Position numbers and translations under genes: made by a program. A stretch of DNA of 64,000 nucleotides. It comes from Lanius collurio (lineage: Eukaryota > Chordata > Aves > Passeriformes > Laniidae). The notes under the pieces were generated by a model, which saw nothing but the letters and a program-made list of their open reading frames with translations, was not told the origin of the DNA and did not search any database. Position 1 is the stretch's first letter. The number at the start of each line of letters is the position of its first letter. Positions 49,113 to 60,696 of the stretch are shown here, in pieces. The stretch is from the NCBI GenBank assembly GCA_020086605.1, contig JACBWW010000093.1, positions 614,285 to 678,284 of the forward strand. Reading direction: 5' to 3'.

Positions 49113-50014
49113 GAGTCCATGAGAACAGCAGGCAGCTGAAGCACCCATAGATTTCTTCCATGGATGCAACAAACAGATGCAAGCCCTGTGAAACCTCTAC
49201 TCTTTTACTTTTCCTTGCTTATTGTCCAATCTTTGCATTTTCCACCTACCTGCAGCACCCTCAGAGTCCTGAACCTCAACAGAGAGTGTGAAAGCAAAGG
49301 CCACAGGCTCTGCTCTCTGCTTGGGAGTCAATTTGGCTTAAATTTTTCACCTTTGTACTGTTTTGGATTTTGGATTCTCTTTCACTTTGTGCCCCACTAA
49401 CCCATTTTTCCACCCCTGGAGACACAGGACAGGGCTGTCCTGCCCCTCCTCAGTGTGGATCTGACCCTCCATATGCAGATGATGCTGCTCTTGATGCATT
49501 TTCTTTTTGCTGCTAAGACCATGAAGTGATCAATTTTTGCACTTATCCTTTTGTTAAATCATGGCAATCTCATTTTTGGACAGCTTCTATTTTTCATAGA
49601 TTTAGACATCTGAGAGAAATAAAGGTCATGCCAAGAGCATGAGTGTGGCTCTAAATTGGTCCCATCCATATCTCCAGCTGAGCTTGCTCTCATCTCCCCC
49701 TTGGTGGACAAACCTCAGCAACAAAATCTTCAGATTTTCTTCTTCCCATCAGGGGATGGGAGGGCACGTGACCCAAATCTAACTTGAAGGACTTTCAGGC
49801 ACCCTTTGTCCCTGAGTGTTAGGAGCAGACTTTTAAGGGGAAGAGTGGCAAAACCTTTGCCATGTGTAGAGTGGAGGTGATTGGGCAAAGAAGGGTAAAG
49901 AGAAGCTCCAAAGGGTGCAAAAAATTCTTCCCTCATGTCTGTAAACCAGAATAAGACTGTGGCTCTGCACAAGCCTGGGATTCCAAGCTTTTCCCTGGAC
50001 ATTAAATATTTGAT

Positions 50015-50226
50015 TGGCTATTGGGAAGGAATTCTTTGCTCAGAGGGTGGGGAGGCCCTGGCCCAGGTCACCCAGAGAGGCTGTGGCTGCCCCTGGATCC
50101 CTGGCAGTGTCCAGGGCCAGCCTGGACAGGGCTTGGAGCAGCCTGGGACAGTGGGAGGTGTCCCTGCCCGTGGCTTTAGATGAGCTTTAAGGTCCCTTCC
50201 AGCTCGAATGGTTCTGTGATTCTCAA
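50015..50226 (+). mobile_element. CR1 LINE 3' tail, in EPHB2 intron
   Basis: ATTGGGAAGGAATTCTTTGC, GGGAGGTGTCCCTGCCCGTG and TTTAAGGTCCCTTCCAGCTC, ending GGTTCTGTGATTCT. Part of the usual body before the terminal segment is deleted (about 50170). Confidence 0.92.
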
Positions 50227-51244
50227 AAGACAACTTGGTGTGCCAGGTGTCCGAGGCTGCAGACAAAGCAGGTCCCTGATGAGACCATGTGGATTTGGTG
50301 AACTGAATCAGTTTTTGGGAAACATTCACACTTTGTTGGCTCTCCAACTTTGGACAAACCAGCAGCTGCACTGACATTCCTTTCAACTTCTGCAATGTCA
50401 GGGGGTGATGTCAAGTCCTGTTACACCCCAGTTTTCCAAGGAAAAAGGACTTGAACTGTCCTCTCTATTTTACATCCAGCCAAGCAGGTGAGAAATGTGG
50501 AATGGAAGTTTGCCAAAACTGGTGGGACATGAGCTGAGGATGCCCTTGGAATTGTGGAGAAGGCTCTTGCAGAGGACTTGAGGGCCATGGTAAGGGACTG
50601 GGAGAAGTGGCACTTAAGGGACACTGTGAAAGAACAGCCAGCATTAGCTGCACTGTCTGCATCCTGCTTGCTGTCAGATACTGCAAATAGCAGAATCCAG
50701 GCAGGACTGGGTTGTGCTCTGATACCTCTCTGTGGTCAAAGCTCTTCCCTGTCCTTCAGATTTTGTGGACTCTCTCTTTCTGTTGTATAAACACAGCAAA
50801 TACTGTGCCAAAATCCTCCCCAGGGCCTTGGGATTGTACCACAGATGTCCTAAAACAGTCAGAACTGCCATGGGAACTTCCCAGCAGTAAATAAGAACAA
50901 AAAGCCAGAGAAGGTCACCGTGGCTGTTGGAGTGAATGGATTCTCACTCACTGGTACATTTAAGATCTGGATGATCCAAAAACCTCTCTGGCCAACAGGC
51001 TCAGAGGCATTGCAGCCCTTGCAGATGGAGGCTTTCTACAGATACCTGCAGCCAGCCACAAATCTTTCAGCAGAGGCATCAAAGCCCCAGCCAGCCCCAA
51101 GGGATTTCAAAACCCACCAGAAGTGAGATTTCAGCTGCCTTTCTCCAAAGAACTTGCTAAGAATTTGTCACTGCAGGATGATTTTAGTGGATGCACGACA
51201 TTTTTAGTGGATGCAGCACAAACTTGAAACCACCCCCACCAGGG

Positions 51245-51535
51245 GATCTTATCAAGGTGTGTGAGGGGACGTGCCTGAGGCTGGAGCCGGGCTCTGCTCG
51301 ATGTGGCACGAGAGGCAACGGGAAGAAATCGATGCCCAGAAAGATCCACCTGAACATGAGGAAGAACTTCTGTACTGTGTGGGTGGAACAGGCTGCACAG
51401 AGAGGGGGTGAAATCTCTTCCCATAGACATAACCATGAAGAAGACCCTCTAGAAGACCCTGCTTGAGCAGAAAGGTTGGACAGGATGACCTCCAGTGGTC
51501 CCTTTCAACTGTAACCACTCTGTGATTCTACCTTT
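51245..51535 (+). mobile_element. CR1 LINE 3' tail, older type, in EPHB2 intron
   Basis: CCACCTGAACATGAGGAAGA, GAACTTCTGTACTGTGTGGG and GGTTGGACAGGATGACCTCC, then AGTGGTCCCTTTCAACTG and CTCTGTGATTCTA. This is the tail type with GATGACCTCCAG rather than CTTTAAGG. Confidence 0.88.
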
Positions 51536-51892
51536 CTTAGGCAGAACTTTGCACCAGGCTTGTCTCCATCAGCCACCCAAGAGGACTGCAGAGTTCAGAA
51601 GTGCTCTGGAGAATTGTCTGATGCCAGCCTGAAATCTCCATTTGCTCCATGCGAGGGTTTGGGCACCCTTGGGGGATGCCCATTTTCACAATGTGGCAGT
51701 GGGGAGAGGAATTCTGCAGGTGCAGAGTGACAGACACATGCTCTGGTGACTGAATAGGTCACAAGTGGCTCCATAAAGCAACAATTCTTATAAAAATACA
51801 TCATATGGAAATAAAAACTAATTCAATATCAATTGCTGTAAAACTGCTGGGACTTTCCCTCGTGCTTTGGGACTCAAAGCCTGGGCACTTAC

Positions 51893-52048
51893 TCTACAGT
51901 CATCTGAGATACTACATCAAAGGTGGTGAAACCAGCACTGGCAAAGCTCTCCTTGTACTGGCTCATCTTGATGGCATCCAGCCACTCATCCACAGTGTTG
52001 AAGCTGGTGTAATCCGGGATTGTGCGGTCAAGGAGGGGGAGGTTCATC
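51893..52048 (-). CDS. EPHB2: EPHB2 exon: SAM domain, main part
   Basis: After completing a Gly codon it reads [19 protein letters not shown], then [20 protein letters not shown] and [13 protein letters not shown]. This is the SAM domain, a helical oligomerisation module, with its conserved tyrosine in SQYKESF. The acceptor TTTCAG ends at 52049 and the donor is a consensus GTAAGT at 51892. It is 156 bp and ends after GA of a Glu codon. From memory most EPHB2 proteins have Ile where this one has Met in G-M-N-L-P; that is a mild, possibly lineage-specific change. Confidence 0.97.
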
Positions 52049-52589
52049 CTGAAACACAGAAATGGGCAGTGACAGACCAAGAGCTGCAAGCATGGCTGCT
52101 CCTGAACCCCCCAGCAGCTGGAGGACCTGGATCAGCATCAGTCACAGGGCAGGCACTGCACTGAATTGTGGAATTCCACCCAGAAACCACTGTCCTGCCA
52201 AGGGAAGGACTGTGCAGAGCAGCAGGGAAGCCCTTCTGGAGCAGTTCAGGCAGGGGAGGCAGGAGCCACCAGAGATGATGAGATGCAGCTTTAAACCCTG
52301 GCAGGCTCCTGCAAGAGGGGAAAGCTCATTCTCGTCACAGGACCAGTGGTTGCCACAAGCTGGTGCATCCCAGCCAGCCCAGGGAAACTCCACACTGCCT
52401 CATGGGGCTTTATCTGCTTCCAGTGCAGGGGGACTGGAATGTCAGGACAATCCCACTGCTCCAGCATCCCCATGTCCACGAAGCCAAGGTGCTCCTCCAG
52501 GTGCAGAGTGCTCTGTCCATGAGCTGCCTGTGCTCACCAGAGCTGCCCAAGCAGAGGGATCCTGACATCTGTATCCCTGCTCTGGGGAT

Positions 52590-52735
52590 GCCCCAAGCCT
52601 GGAAGTGTCCAAGGCCAGGTTGGACAGGGCTTGGAGCAAGATGGGATGGTGGAAGTGTCCCTGCCATGGCAGGGGCTGCAATGAGATGGGCTTTAAAGTC
52701 TCTTCCACCCCACACTGTGATTCCATGATCTTTCA
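52590..52735 (+). mobile_element. CR1 LINE 3' tail, in EPHB2 intron next to a kinase exon
   Basis: GTGTCCAAGGCCAGGTTGGA, CCCTGCCATGGCAGGGGCTG and CTTTAAAGTCTCTTCCACCC, ending TGTGATTCCATGATC. Its 3' end lies about 140 bases from the donor of the exon at 52877-53070. Confidence 0.9.
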
Positions 52736-52876
52736 ATGTCCTCCCTATAAGGGATCAAACACAGGCCAAGTGCTAAAGTAGCTCCTGAGAGGTACAGGGA
52801 TGGTGCCACCAGGACCCAAAGGACACCAGACCTGTGCAGAGGAGCCAAAGGACAAGAGGAGGACAGAGACACATAC

Positions 52877-53070
52877 CCAGAGGAGAGAGGTGCCATGGCT
52901 TTCAGGCTGTTTGGATTTCGGATCATTTTATCCAAGGTGTTGACAATCTGCCCAAATTTGGGCCTGTGGTTTCGATCCTTCTGCCAACAGTCAAGCATCA
53001 GCTGGTGAAGGGCATTTGGGCAGTCCATGGGTGGTGGCAGCCGATAGTCCTGCTCGATGGCATTTATCAC
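52877..53070 (-). CDS. EPHB2: EPHB2 exon: kinase C-lobe end and linker to SAM
   Basis: It encodes [23 protein letters not shown], then [16 protein letters not shown] with the conserved C-lobe arginine of kinase subdomain XI. It ends in the linker [18 protein letters not shown] and a split Gly codon. The acceptor CTGCAG ends at 53071 and the donor GTATGT starts at 52876. It is 194 bp, so phase 2 at the end. Reading on into the intron gives a spurious longer frame (YVSLSSSC...) that lacks family similarity. A CR1 tail in the intron ends about 144 bp away. Confidence 0.97.
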
Positions 53071-54717
53071 CTGCAGGAGGAGAAAAAGGCATCAATACAG
53101 CTGTGATAAAACCTATTTAATTCCCAGTGTGCCTTTTCTTGGATCCTGAGGGTGACTGACACAACTGATCCCACAGCCTGTACTCACTGCTCCCTTCCCA
53201 CCTCCTCCCCACCTCACACAGTAACTTCCAGCCCTCAGCAGGTCAGGTGAGGTGTGAGGTGTCCTGGCAGGTGACACCAGCCTTGCTCAGCCATCTGGCC
53301 TGGCTGGCTGATTGTCATGATCAGCCTCCTGATCTGGGGAAAGGAACGTCTCTGCTGCCCTGACAGGACCTGTGATGCCACAGCTGCAGCAGGGGAGGGA
53401 TCGCGCTCCCTGACAGGACACGGCACCACAGCTCGTTGGGAGAACATCCCCATCCAGAGAAGGGGGGGACTTACACACAGGGAACCTGTCCCTGTGTTTT
53501 CCATCCTCCAGTGGTGTTTTCTGCTCCTGACACAAACCAGCCTGTCCAGGTGACAGGGCTGTGCCACGGGCTGGGTGTGCTCAGTCAGCAGAAACAGCTG
53601 GATCTTCCTGCAGTGCTGTGCAAGTGCAGAACACCACGGGGAGGACTCAGACCACAGTCAGCAGAGCCAGGCCCAGGAGAACTCGGCTGCAGTGTGCACA
53701 GAAGGGCTGCAGCACAGCTTGCCTAAGCCCCACTGCAGCTCTAGGCTCACACAAGAAGGCTTTGGTCCCTCCTTACTGCTCCACACAATCCGGGAAAATG
53801 TCCAGTCTTGCAATGCCCAGTGGAACAAGGGCTGGAGGATCTACAAGGGGAACTCCACCTCCCTGCCACTCTGCAGCCCTCTGTCCTCTCCTGGGTGACA
53901 AAGGAGGATGGAGCTGCTCCTCTTCTTCCAGGAACATCTGTTCCTCTGACAGAGGCATGTGCAGGCAGGGCTCTCCTGCCTCCTTGGCTGAGCACAGGCA
54001 CTGAAGGACGAGGAGAAGGAGCCTTGGACACCAGAGATGGGCTCGTGCACGGCAACAAAACCCAGAAGGATGGACAAAAACCACAACTGAGGATACTGCA
54101 GAAATCAGGAGCAGATCCTGAAATGACCAACTCCCCATGGGAATGATGGAAAAGGGGAGGAAGAGTGACAGAACTTCCCTCAGGGATCCCAAGGAAGGAC
54201 CTTGATGTCTCTGGCTATTCTCACCAGGGCATCAAGGCTGCCATGGCTTTGTCCAGCCATGTCTTGCACAATTCCAAGGACAGAGATCTTCCTGGTGGGA
54301 TTCTCCAGGGCTGTGCCTGCATCCAGGGGAAGGATTAGACTCGTGGTGGTGGATATATTGGTGAGCAGGGAGACTACACAGAGAAAATTAAGGATACTGT
54401 GAATGGGAATGAGAGAGAAGCAGGGAAGGGGTGGTAGCTGATCCCTGCCAAACAATCCACAGTGTGAGGTGGGGATCTGGCAGGGTTTGAGATGGCCTGT
54501 GGCTCCAGGCAGGGAATGGACTGGGAGGTGCTGCAGTCGTGTGTGGCCAAGGTGCTGGGCAGGCTGACCTCAGACACGAGGCTGGCACTGCTGCTGCCAA
54601 AAGTTGCCAGATGGAAGAGTCCTTCCCCAGCTCTGCTGCACTGGCTGGACACAGTGGTGCCCCAAGGGGCCTCCGAAGGTCTGACCAGAGGCAACACCTC
54701 TGCAAATCACTGATGGG

Positions 54718-55020
54718 AGGGTGGAGCTGGGGAGGGTTGGTCTCTTCTTCCAGGTAGTAAGTGGCAGGACTAGAGTAAACGGCCTCATGTTGCATCAGGG
54801 AAGGTTTAGATTGGATGGTAGGGAACATTTCTTCATGGAAAGGGCTGTCAAGCATTGAAACAGGGTGTGCAAGGAAGTGGTGGAGTCACCATCCCTGGAA
54901 GGCTTCAAAAGGTGTGTGGAGGTAGCACTTGGGACATGTTTAGGGTGAACGTGGCAGAGCCGGGTTGGACTCAACGAGCTCAGAGCCTTTTCCAGCCTCA
55001 GTGACTCCATGGCTACTGAT
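54718..55020 (+). mobile_element. CR1 LINE 3' tail, older type, in EPHB2 intron
   Basis: GGTTGGTCTCTTCTTCCAGG, TTGCATCAGGGAAGGTTTAG and GGTGGAGTCACCATCCCTGG, ending GCCTTTTCCAGCCTCAGTGA. Confidence 0.9.
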
Positions 55021-56474
55021 GTGCTTTGTGCAGCTCAGGGATCCTCCCAAGGGGTGCTGAGCTCCAGCCCAGCTCCTGGGGTGTCAGGCCTGCCCAGGAC
55101 AGCGGCAGGGGAGGTGCAGGTGGGGACCAGCACCACACAAGCACCGAGCACTCATCTCTGCCCAGGCTGAGCTGCTCCCAGCCAGTCCCGCTGCCATCAG
55201 CCACATCCCAGAGGCAGCCCCAGCTCTCTCTGCATCCTCTCCCAGCAGCCGCCCCAGGCGCTCACACCCCAGGGTCAGGAGGGTAATCTGCCCTCAATAT
55301 CTGCCACGCTCCTCCACAGCAGGACCAGCTGTGCTTAAGTGGTGACAGCTTCTGGGGCGTCACCAGGGAAAGGGGCAGCAGGGCTGGGGACAGCGACGCG
55401 CAGCGGGAGGTGCCAGGGCACGGCTCTGCCAGCCCCGGCACAGCAACGGCAGCTGTGGCAGGAGAAACCAGCGAGGGAAGGGCTCCAGGAGAAGGACAAG
55501 GGAGAGGGAAGGTACAGGGACATCTGGGGCAGGACATGCCTGAAACTGAGGTGACAACGAAGGCTTAGCAGGAAGGGAATTGTTCTTCCCATCCCTCTGC
55601 CTCAAAGAACTGATGGAAACATTTTCCTGGTGTGGCAGGGGCTGGGGCAAGGCTGTGAACAGCCAAAGGTTCTAAGGCACCATCCACCTGCTCCAGGCTT
55701 AGGAATTCATGCTCACGAATTTCCCACCAGACATTAGGGAGGAAACGGTCCCACTCTGGAATAACCTGATGTGGCATGGATGGAGATCTACTGAGATGGA
55801 AAAGGTCTGATCTTTCACAGGGACAGGAGGAGTGACAGGAGGCAGGTGGGAGCTTGGCTCTCACTCTCTCCCTGGAAGGCAAGGCCTTAGGAGCCCACAG
55901 GATGGTGGAGAGGGATGTCTGAAGGCTTCCATGGGACTGCCCAGAGGCTGCTCTGAGACACACTGGAAGCCAGGCAGATACTGTCATGAGCAGGTGTGCA
56001 AGAGCCAGGACGAGCTCTCCGTGTCCCAAGGGTCCACCCAGGAGCTTGGCTTTACATCCTGAGTGCTCATGAGGGGAGGAAGGGCAGCACTTCTGAGAGA
56101 CAGTGTTAAAAGAGCCCTTCTGACACACACGTGCAGGTGCAGCATCCTCACAGCACTCACTGCCACCGGCCAGGTGGGCTCTGAGCCCCAGGTTCCAGGC
56201 CAAGAGGAGCAGGGGGAATGGGATTGGCATCACTGTGCTGAGGGCAGGGACTGCAGCCACGGGCCATCCTTGCAGGGAGGCAGGGAAACTGCTGGATCCC
56301 CGGGAGCAAGGAGTGCAGGTAACTGTTTGACCTGAATTAGAGCAGAGGAATGAAGTATTTAAAATTGAACAAGTTCTGAAGTACCTTGTGGGTTTGGTTT
56401 CTAGCTGTGTCTAAGTTACTTGGCTTCTTCCAGACCCCAGTCCGAGCTTCCCGTGGGAGATTTAATGACCAGCT
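55021..56474. other. EPHB2 intron sequence, GC-rich; long open frame on minus strand
   Basis: A 231-codon minus-strand frame (55565-56260) starts with a hydrophobic, signal-like stretch, but no family is recognised; see findings. No repeats were seen. Confidence 0.35.
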
Positions 56475-56562
56475 AGTGGAAGATGTCCCTGACTGTGGCA
56501 GGGGGTTGGAAGGAAAGGTTTTTTAAAGGTCTCTTCCAACCCAAGGCATTCTGTGGCTTTGT
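56475..56562 (+). mobile_element. CR1 LINE 3' terminus, in EPHB2 intron
   Basis: GAAGATGTCCCTGACTGTGG, GGGTTGGAAGGAAAGG and AAAGGTCTCTTCCAACCCAA. Confidence 0.82.
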
Positions 56563-56935
56563 AACAGACCTCCCTGGATGCCTGTGACCCCTGCAGGTGA
56601 AGCTCTGCCCAGGGGCTCTCAGCTCAGGGACATCTCCTTTCCACTCACCTGCTCCTTCCCTTTCTCAGCACCTGCCAACACTCCTGGGGCTCTCCCCTTA
56701 ACCCCGTGCAGTGGGTGCTGTGCCATCCCCAACCTCTGCCACAGCAGCACCATGGGGCCACAACAAATCCCAAAATTATCCCCATTACTGCTTCCAAAGC
56801 TGTTGACCTTGGACACCTCTGCCACGACAGAGAAGGCTCTGGACATGCCACAGGCTGGGCCAGGCTGTGGCCACGCTTTGGCCTTGCAGGGTTCCCCATT
56901 GCAGTGTTTCTGCCCCTGGTTCCCCAAGAACTCAC

Positions 56936-57085
56936 GTCCTGGTTGGTCATGTCCCAGTAGGGCCTCTCTCCATACGACATCACCTCCCACATGACTATTC
57001 CATAGCTCCACACGTCGCTGGCCGAGGTGAACTTCCGGTACTGAATGGCCTCAGGTGCTGTCCATCGGATTGGGATCTTCCCACC
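56936..57085 (-). CDS. EPHB2: EPHB2 exon: kinase P+1 loop and helix F
   Basis: Fifty codons in phase 0 encode [19 protein letters not shown], the P+1 loop with the APE motif, then [30 protein letters not shown], the helix F and G region. The aspartate of SDVW is the conserved helix F anchor. The acceptor CTGCAG ends at 57086 and the donor GTGAGT begins at 56935. No frameshift or unusual residue is seen. The following intron of about 3.9 kb is the longest in the window. Confidence 0.97.
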
Positions 57086-57249
57086 CTGCAGGACAAAAAC
57101 AGGGGATGGTGACAGAGAGAGCAGGAGCAACTGAAAAACAGCAGTGTCCACAATATCTGCCTGTGATATTCTGGTAAAGTCCCAGAGGAAGGGAGGGCAG
57201 GACTATCTATCCCTCAGAGTGGATGTGGATTGTCCAGCCATGCTGGAAG

Positions 57250-57490
57250 CCTTCAGTGATGATGATTTTCCCCATTTGGTGACCTGTCCCACCACGTGTG
57301 GAAGGAGCTTTTCCTGCTGTTCACCTTGAACCTCCCCAGCCATGTCTTTGTTTATCGCCCCTTCTTGTATCATCTGGTGCCCCTGCACAGAGTTTGGCTC
57401 TGTCTCTTCATTACTGCCCCACAGGTCACTTAGAGGTGTCCCCTCCTCTTCATCACCTTAACCAAGGCCAGCTCCTTCTCCCACCTAATG
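57250..57490 (-). mobile_element. Old CR1 LINE fragment, in EPHB2 intron
   Basis: Only landmarks survive, in complement: CACCTTGAACCTCCCCAGCC, GGTGTCCCCTCCTCTTCATC and ACCAAGGCCAGCTCCTTCTC fall in CR1 order. Sense with EPHB2. Confidence 0.5.
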
Positions 57491-58031
57491 TTCCAGTGAT
57501 CCTCAGCATGGCAAAATGCCCACGGTGCTAAGAGGGTCTTTGGTAGAAAAGTGAATGGGCAGGCATGTAAAAAACCCAAACTGAGCTCCCTCCGTCCTTT
57601 TGCTGACACCTGGCTACCTCTGGAGCAGAATAAAGGGAATTAGAACATGTTCTTTCTCAGCCTTCTACAGCTTCCTCTCTTTGAAGTCAGCAACACACTG
57701 AGTCCTGGTGTCCCAGTCTGTGGATATACACCTGATCCAGCAGGTTCTGATCCTTCAGCATGGGATGGGGGGTCACTGGTGGGAAATGGGATGGACTGGG
57801 TGGGCACTGGGGTCTGTCACCCAGCTCTGGAGAAATCAGGACTCTCCACTCCCACTGAGGAGTTAAGCACAGGAGTGGCACACACAAGTGGGGACACAGG
57901 GATTGCAAGGCTCTGCTTAAGCCCTTTTAAGATTTTCTGCCAGGGGCTTTGGACTTGAGCCATTCACTCGAGGGACCTTCTGGAGTGAAAATCTTCCCCC
58001 GTGCTGAAAAAAGCAGCAGAAGTGTCTGTGT

Positions 58032-58176
58032 TTTGTGGCTGTGAGAAGATTAAAGAACATTATATTTTGTCAATGAACAACTGCCATGTCTTATTAAGGG
58101 TCTCCCAGGATTCAGCCCCAGTACATGCCAGAATAATGAAAAAAAGATAATGTTCCTTAATCTTCTCAGCCACAAA
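58032..58176. repeat. Short inverted repeat (hairpin), in EPHB2 intron
   Basis: The left arm, 58032-58063 (TTTGTGGCTG...GAACATTAT), and the right arm, 58147-58176 (ATAATGTTCC...GCCACAAA), pair over 30 positions with one mismatch and a 2-base bulge. The loop is 83 bases. Confidence 0.85.
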
Positions 58177-58389
58177 CCTCCGACAAAATATTATGTTTAC
58201 CACAAGAGGGGAAGACGAAGCAACCCATAATAAACAGGATGTCCCCTCCATCAGGCAGACTCTTGACAGAGCTCCTGGCAAGCAGAGGATTTTAAAAATG
58301 GCTAAAAAGAAGCCCAAAAGTAGAAATTAAACTTTGGGGGATCCTTGTGGGGTCTCACTTCAGTGAGACCTCCCATCTCTGTGGGGTCT

Positions 58390-58480
58390 GACCTGGAGCT
58401 TCTCCACTCTGAAGGCTTTCCTAAGGTCCAGCATGAACCTCCCAGGCCAGCACTTGTGGCTTCTGCCCACCCACGCACAC
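58390..58480 (-). mobile_element. Old CR1 LINE fragment, in EPHB2 intron
   Basis: GAAGGCTTTCCTAAGGTCCA and GCATGAACCTCCCAGGCCAG match the CR1 segment usually reading 'CCTTTCCTAA...CCTGAACCTCCCC' in complement; the flanks are degraded. Confidence 0.55.
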
Positions 58481-59586
58481 AAAGTCATTGGGAGAATGAT
58501 GACAAAAACCATTTTGCAGAGGAAGATACTTCTGATCCAGCAGGTGCACACAATCTGTCACTGTGGACAATAAATGTCCTGCTACAGTGCCCACAGTTCA
58601 AGGAGAATTAATTAGGGATGATGAGTTTATTATTAGAGAGAAAAGCTACAGGCACAAAACCAGGGATAGAGAACAGCAGTAAACACCACGTATTTGGTCA
58701 ACAAAGGGAAAGTTAATTGGCTGTAAGGAACATGTTGTCAGAAATAAATGTTATTAGTGCTTGTAAAAGCCATTGATGGCTGTGTGAGATGGACGAGTTG
58801 ATGTCTGAAGCCACATAGATGAGAATAAATCCACACATTTTTAGGTGTTAGTTAGGTATTTAGCTACTGATAAAATTCACCAAGAGCTATGCCAGGCATC
58901 TCATTGCTGCCAGCTTCAAAAGACCCAGGAGAGGTGATTTCCTACAGGTCAGGCCCCAGCTCTATCAGCACTTATTTCCAAGAATTCCTGTCGTGGGCAT
59001 TGATCCTGATGCACTGTGCAGAGTGATGCTGTGTGGTATTTATGAGGACTCCTGGCTGAGATCTCACTGAGCAAAACCAAATAATCCTCTGGTCCTGGGG
59101 CACCTTCTGCAGCCTGACACCAGCCACGAGTTCTTGGTGGCACTTGTGTCTGTGGCACCGAGGTGTTCCTGGGAAATTGTTTCATGATGATGAAGTCATC
59201 TCTAGGAGTGTTTTTCTGGTTAATTTGGATACTCTCTGGAAGATCAGTATCCAGTATCTGGCACCCACCCACACTTCCTACACTTCAGTCTGTCCTTCCT
59301 GGGACTGAGCCAGTGAGACAACATGAGGAAGGACAGCAGGGCAGCACGACTGGACAGTGATGGTAAAAATCCCAGACTTGCTGTCCTGGCAAATCTGGCA
59401 GGGTCTCATCCCAAAGGATCCCAGCTGAATCACACGGGGAGGCTGCAGTGCATGATCCCAACCAGGGGCCTTTCAGGGACATTCTCATCTGGAACCTTTC
59501 CACTGCTGACACCCTAAAAAAGTGCTCCCCACTGTCCAGTGGGAGGTTCCCCCTTTCCCTCACCCCTGCTGGAAAAGCAGCATTAC
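58481..59586. other. EPHB2 intron sequence, AT-rich, no feature seen
   Basis: AT-rich, repeat-poor stretch upstream of exon F and downstream of exon E; nothing more supported. Confidence 0.4.
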
Positions 59587-59802
59587 CAGAGCACTGGTGT
59601 AGGTGGGGTCGGAGGTGTCGTCCTCCAGGAAGCGGGAGAGGCCGAAGTCGGACACTTTGCACACCAGGTTGCTGTTGACCAGGATGTTGCGGGCAGCCAG
59701 GTCCCGGTGCACGTAGTTCATGTCTGCCAGGTACTTCATGCCCGCGGCGATGCCCCGCAGCATCCCCACCAGCTGGATCACCGTGAACTGCCCGTCGTTT
59801 TG
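59587..59802 (-). CDS. EPHB2: EPHB2 exon: kinase catalytic loop and activation segment
   Basis: It encodes 72 residues in phase 0. These include [20 protein letters not shown], with the HRD catalytic aspartate and the RN pair typical of tyrosine kinases, then [13 protein letters not shown] with the DFG magnesium-binding aspartate. It ends at DPTYTSAL, which holds the activation-loop tyrosine. The acceptor CTCAG ends at 59803 and the donor GTAATG starts at 59586. This exon is the strongest evidence for an intact Eph-type kinase. Confidence 0.97.
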
Positions 59803-60448
59803 CTGAGGGACACAGGGACAGAGTGACAGGAGCAGATTCACAGCCCCTCGTGGCCAGGCAAAGCCAGGAGCTTCTTTCCACACCCATGGCAGGATATGCC
59901 ATGAGTATGTTCCCTCCCAGGAAGGGTGGGGAGTGCAGAGCTCACAGGGGCTGGGAGTCACCTCACACACCCCCAAGGGCACCACTAGGGCAGCTGCTGT
60001 CACCCCAAAATGCACCCACCCTGCACAGGAGATTGTCCCTCAGAAGGGACAATCTGTTCCTATTGACCAGGTTACTTCCCTTTGACAGAGTCAATTATCC
60101 ACTCCAAACCCAGAACCAGAAATATTTTGACAGAGCAGCTGGAGGTGAAGTCCTGCTGGGTTAAATGTGTCAGACTGTCCCTCCGTGTCTGTGGGTCAGT
60201 CTGGATGTGCACCAGTGGGCAGGTAGGCACAGCCTCTCGCTAGGATGAGTGGACAGACACGTAAGAGATGACAGCCCTGGAGCTGCCACCCCCACCTCTG
60301 TTCTGAAACACAGAGCTCTGCACTGTGCAGCAGCTGCCCCAGTGGCAGGGCATGCCAGGCAGGGAAGGCCTCTGGGAAGGGCACCTTCCCCCCACATCCC
60401 CTCTGTGCTAGCACAGCCTCTGGAGCTGCACACTCCCAGATCTCATAC

Positions 60449-60696
60449 CCGCAGGAAGGAGTCCAGTGAGCCATTCTCCATGAACTCAGTGATGATCATG
60501 ACTGGAGAGCTTTTCGTCACCACTCCCTCCAGGTGGATGACGTTGGGGTGGTCAAACTGCCCCATGATGCTGGCCTCACTCAGGAAGTCACGCCTCTGCT
60601 TCTCTGTGTAGCCAGACTTGAGGGTCTTGATGGCCACAAAGATCTCTCTTTTGCCAGGAAGCTTGAGATGCCCACTGCACACCTCGCCAAACTCCC
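60449..60696 (-). CDS. EPHB2: EPHB2 exon: kinase N-lobe (ATP loop, catalytic Lys, helix C, gatekeeper)
   Basis: The exon completes the glycine loop (G-E-F-G-E-V) and carries the ATP-anchoring lysine in VAIK, the 23rd complete codon. It also has the helix C glutamate in [12 protein letters not shown] and a threonine gatekeeper in VMIITEF, followed by the hinge and [10 protein letters not shown]. The acceptor CACAG ends at 60697 and the donor GTATGA starts at 60448. It is 248 bp and ends in phase 0. All residues needed for ATP binding are present, so the kinase looks active, unlike EPHB6 or EPHA10. Confidence 0.97.

Noticed and set aside
52693..53070. 125-residue continuation of the EPHB2 kinase exon into the next intron
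   Set aside because: The family sequence stops exactly at a GTATGT donor; the extension has no similarity and the SAM exon joins in frame.
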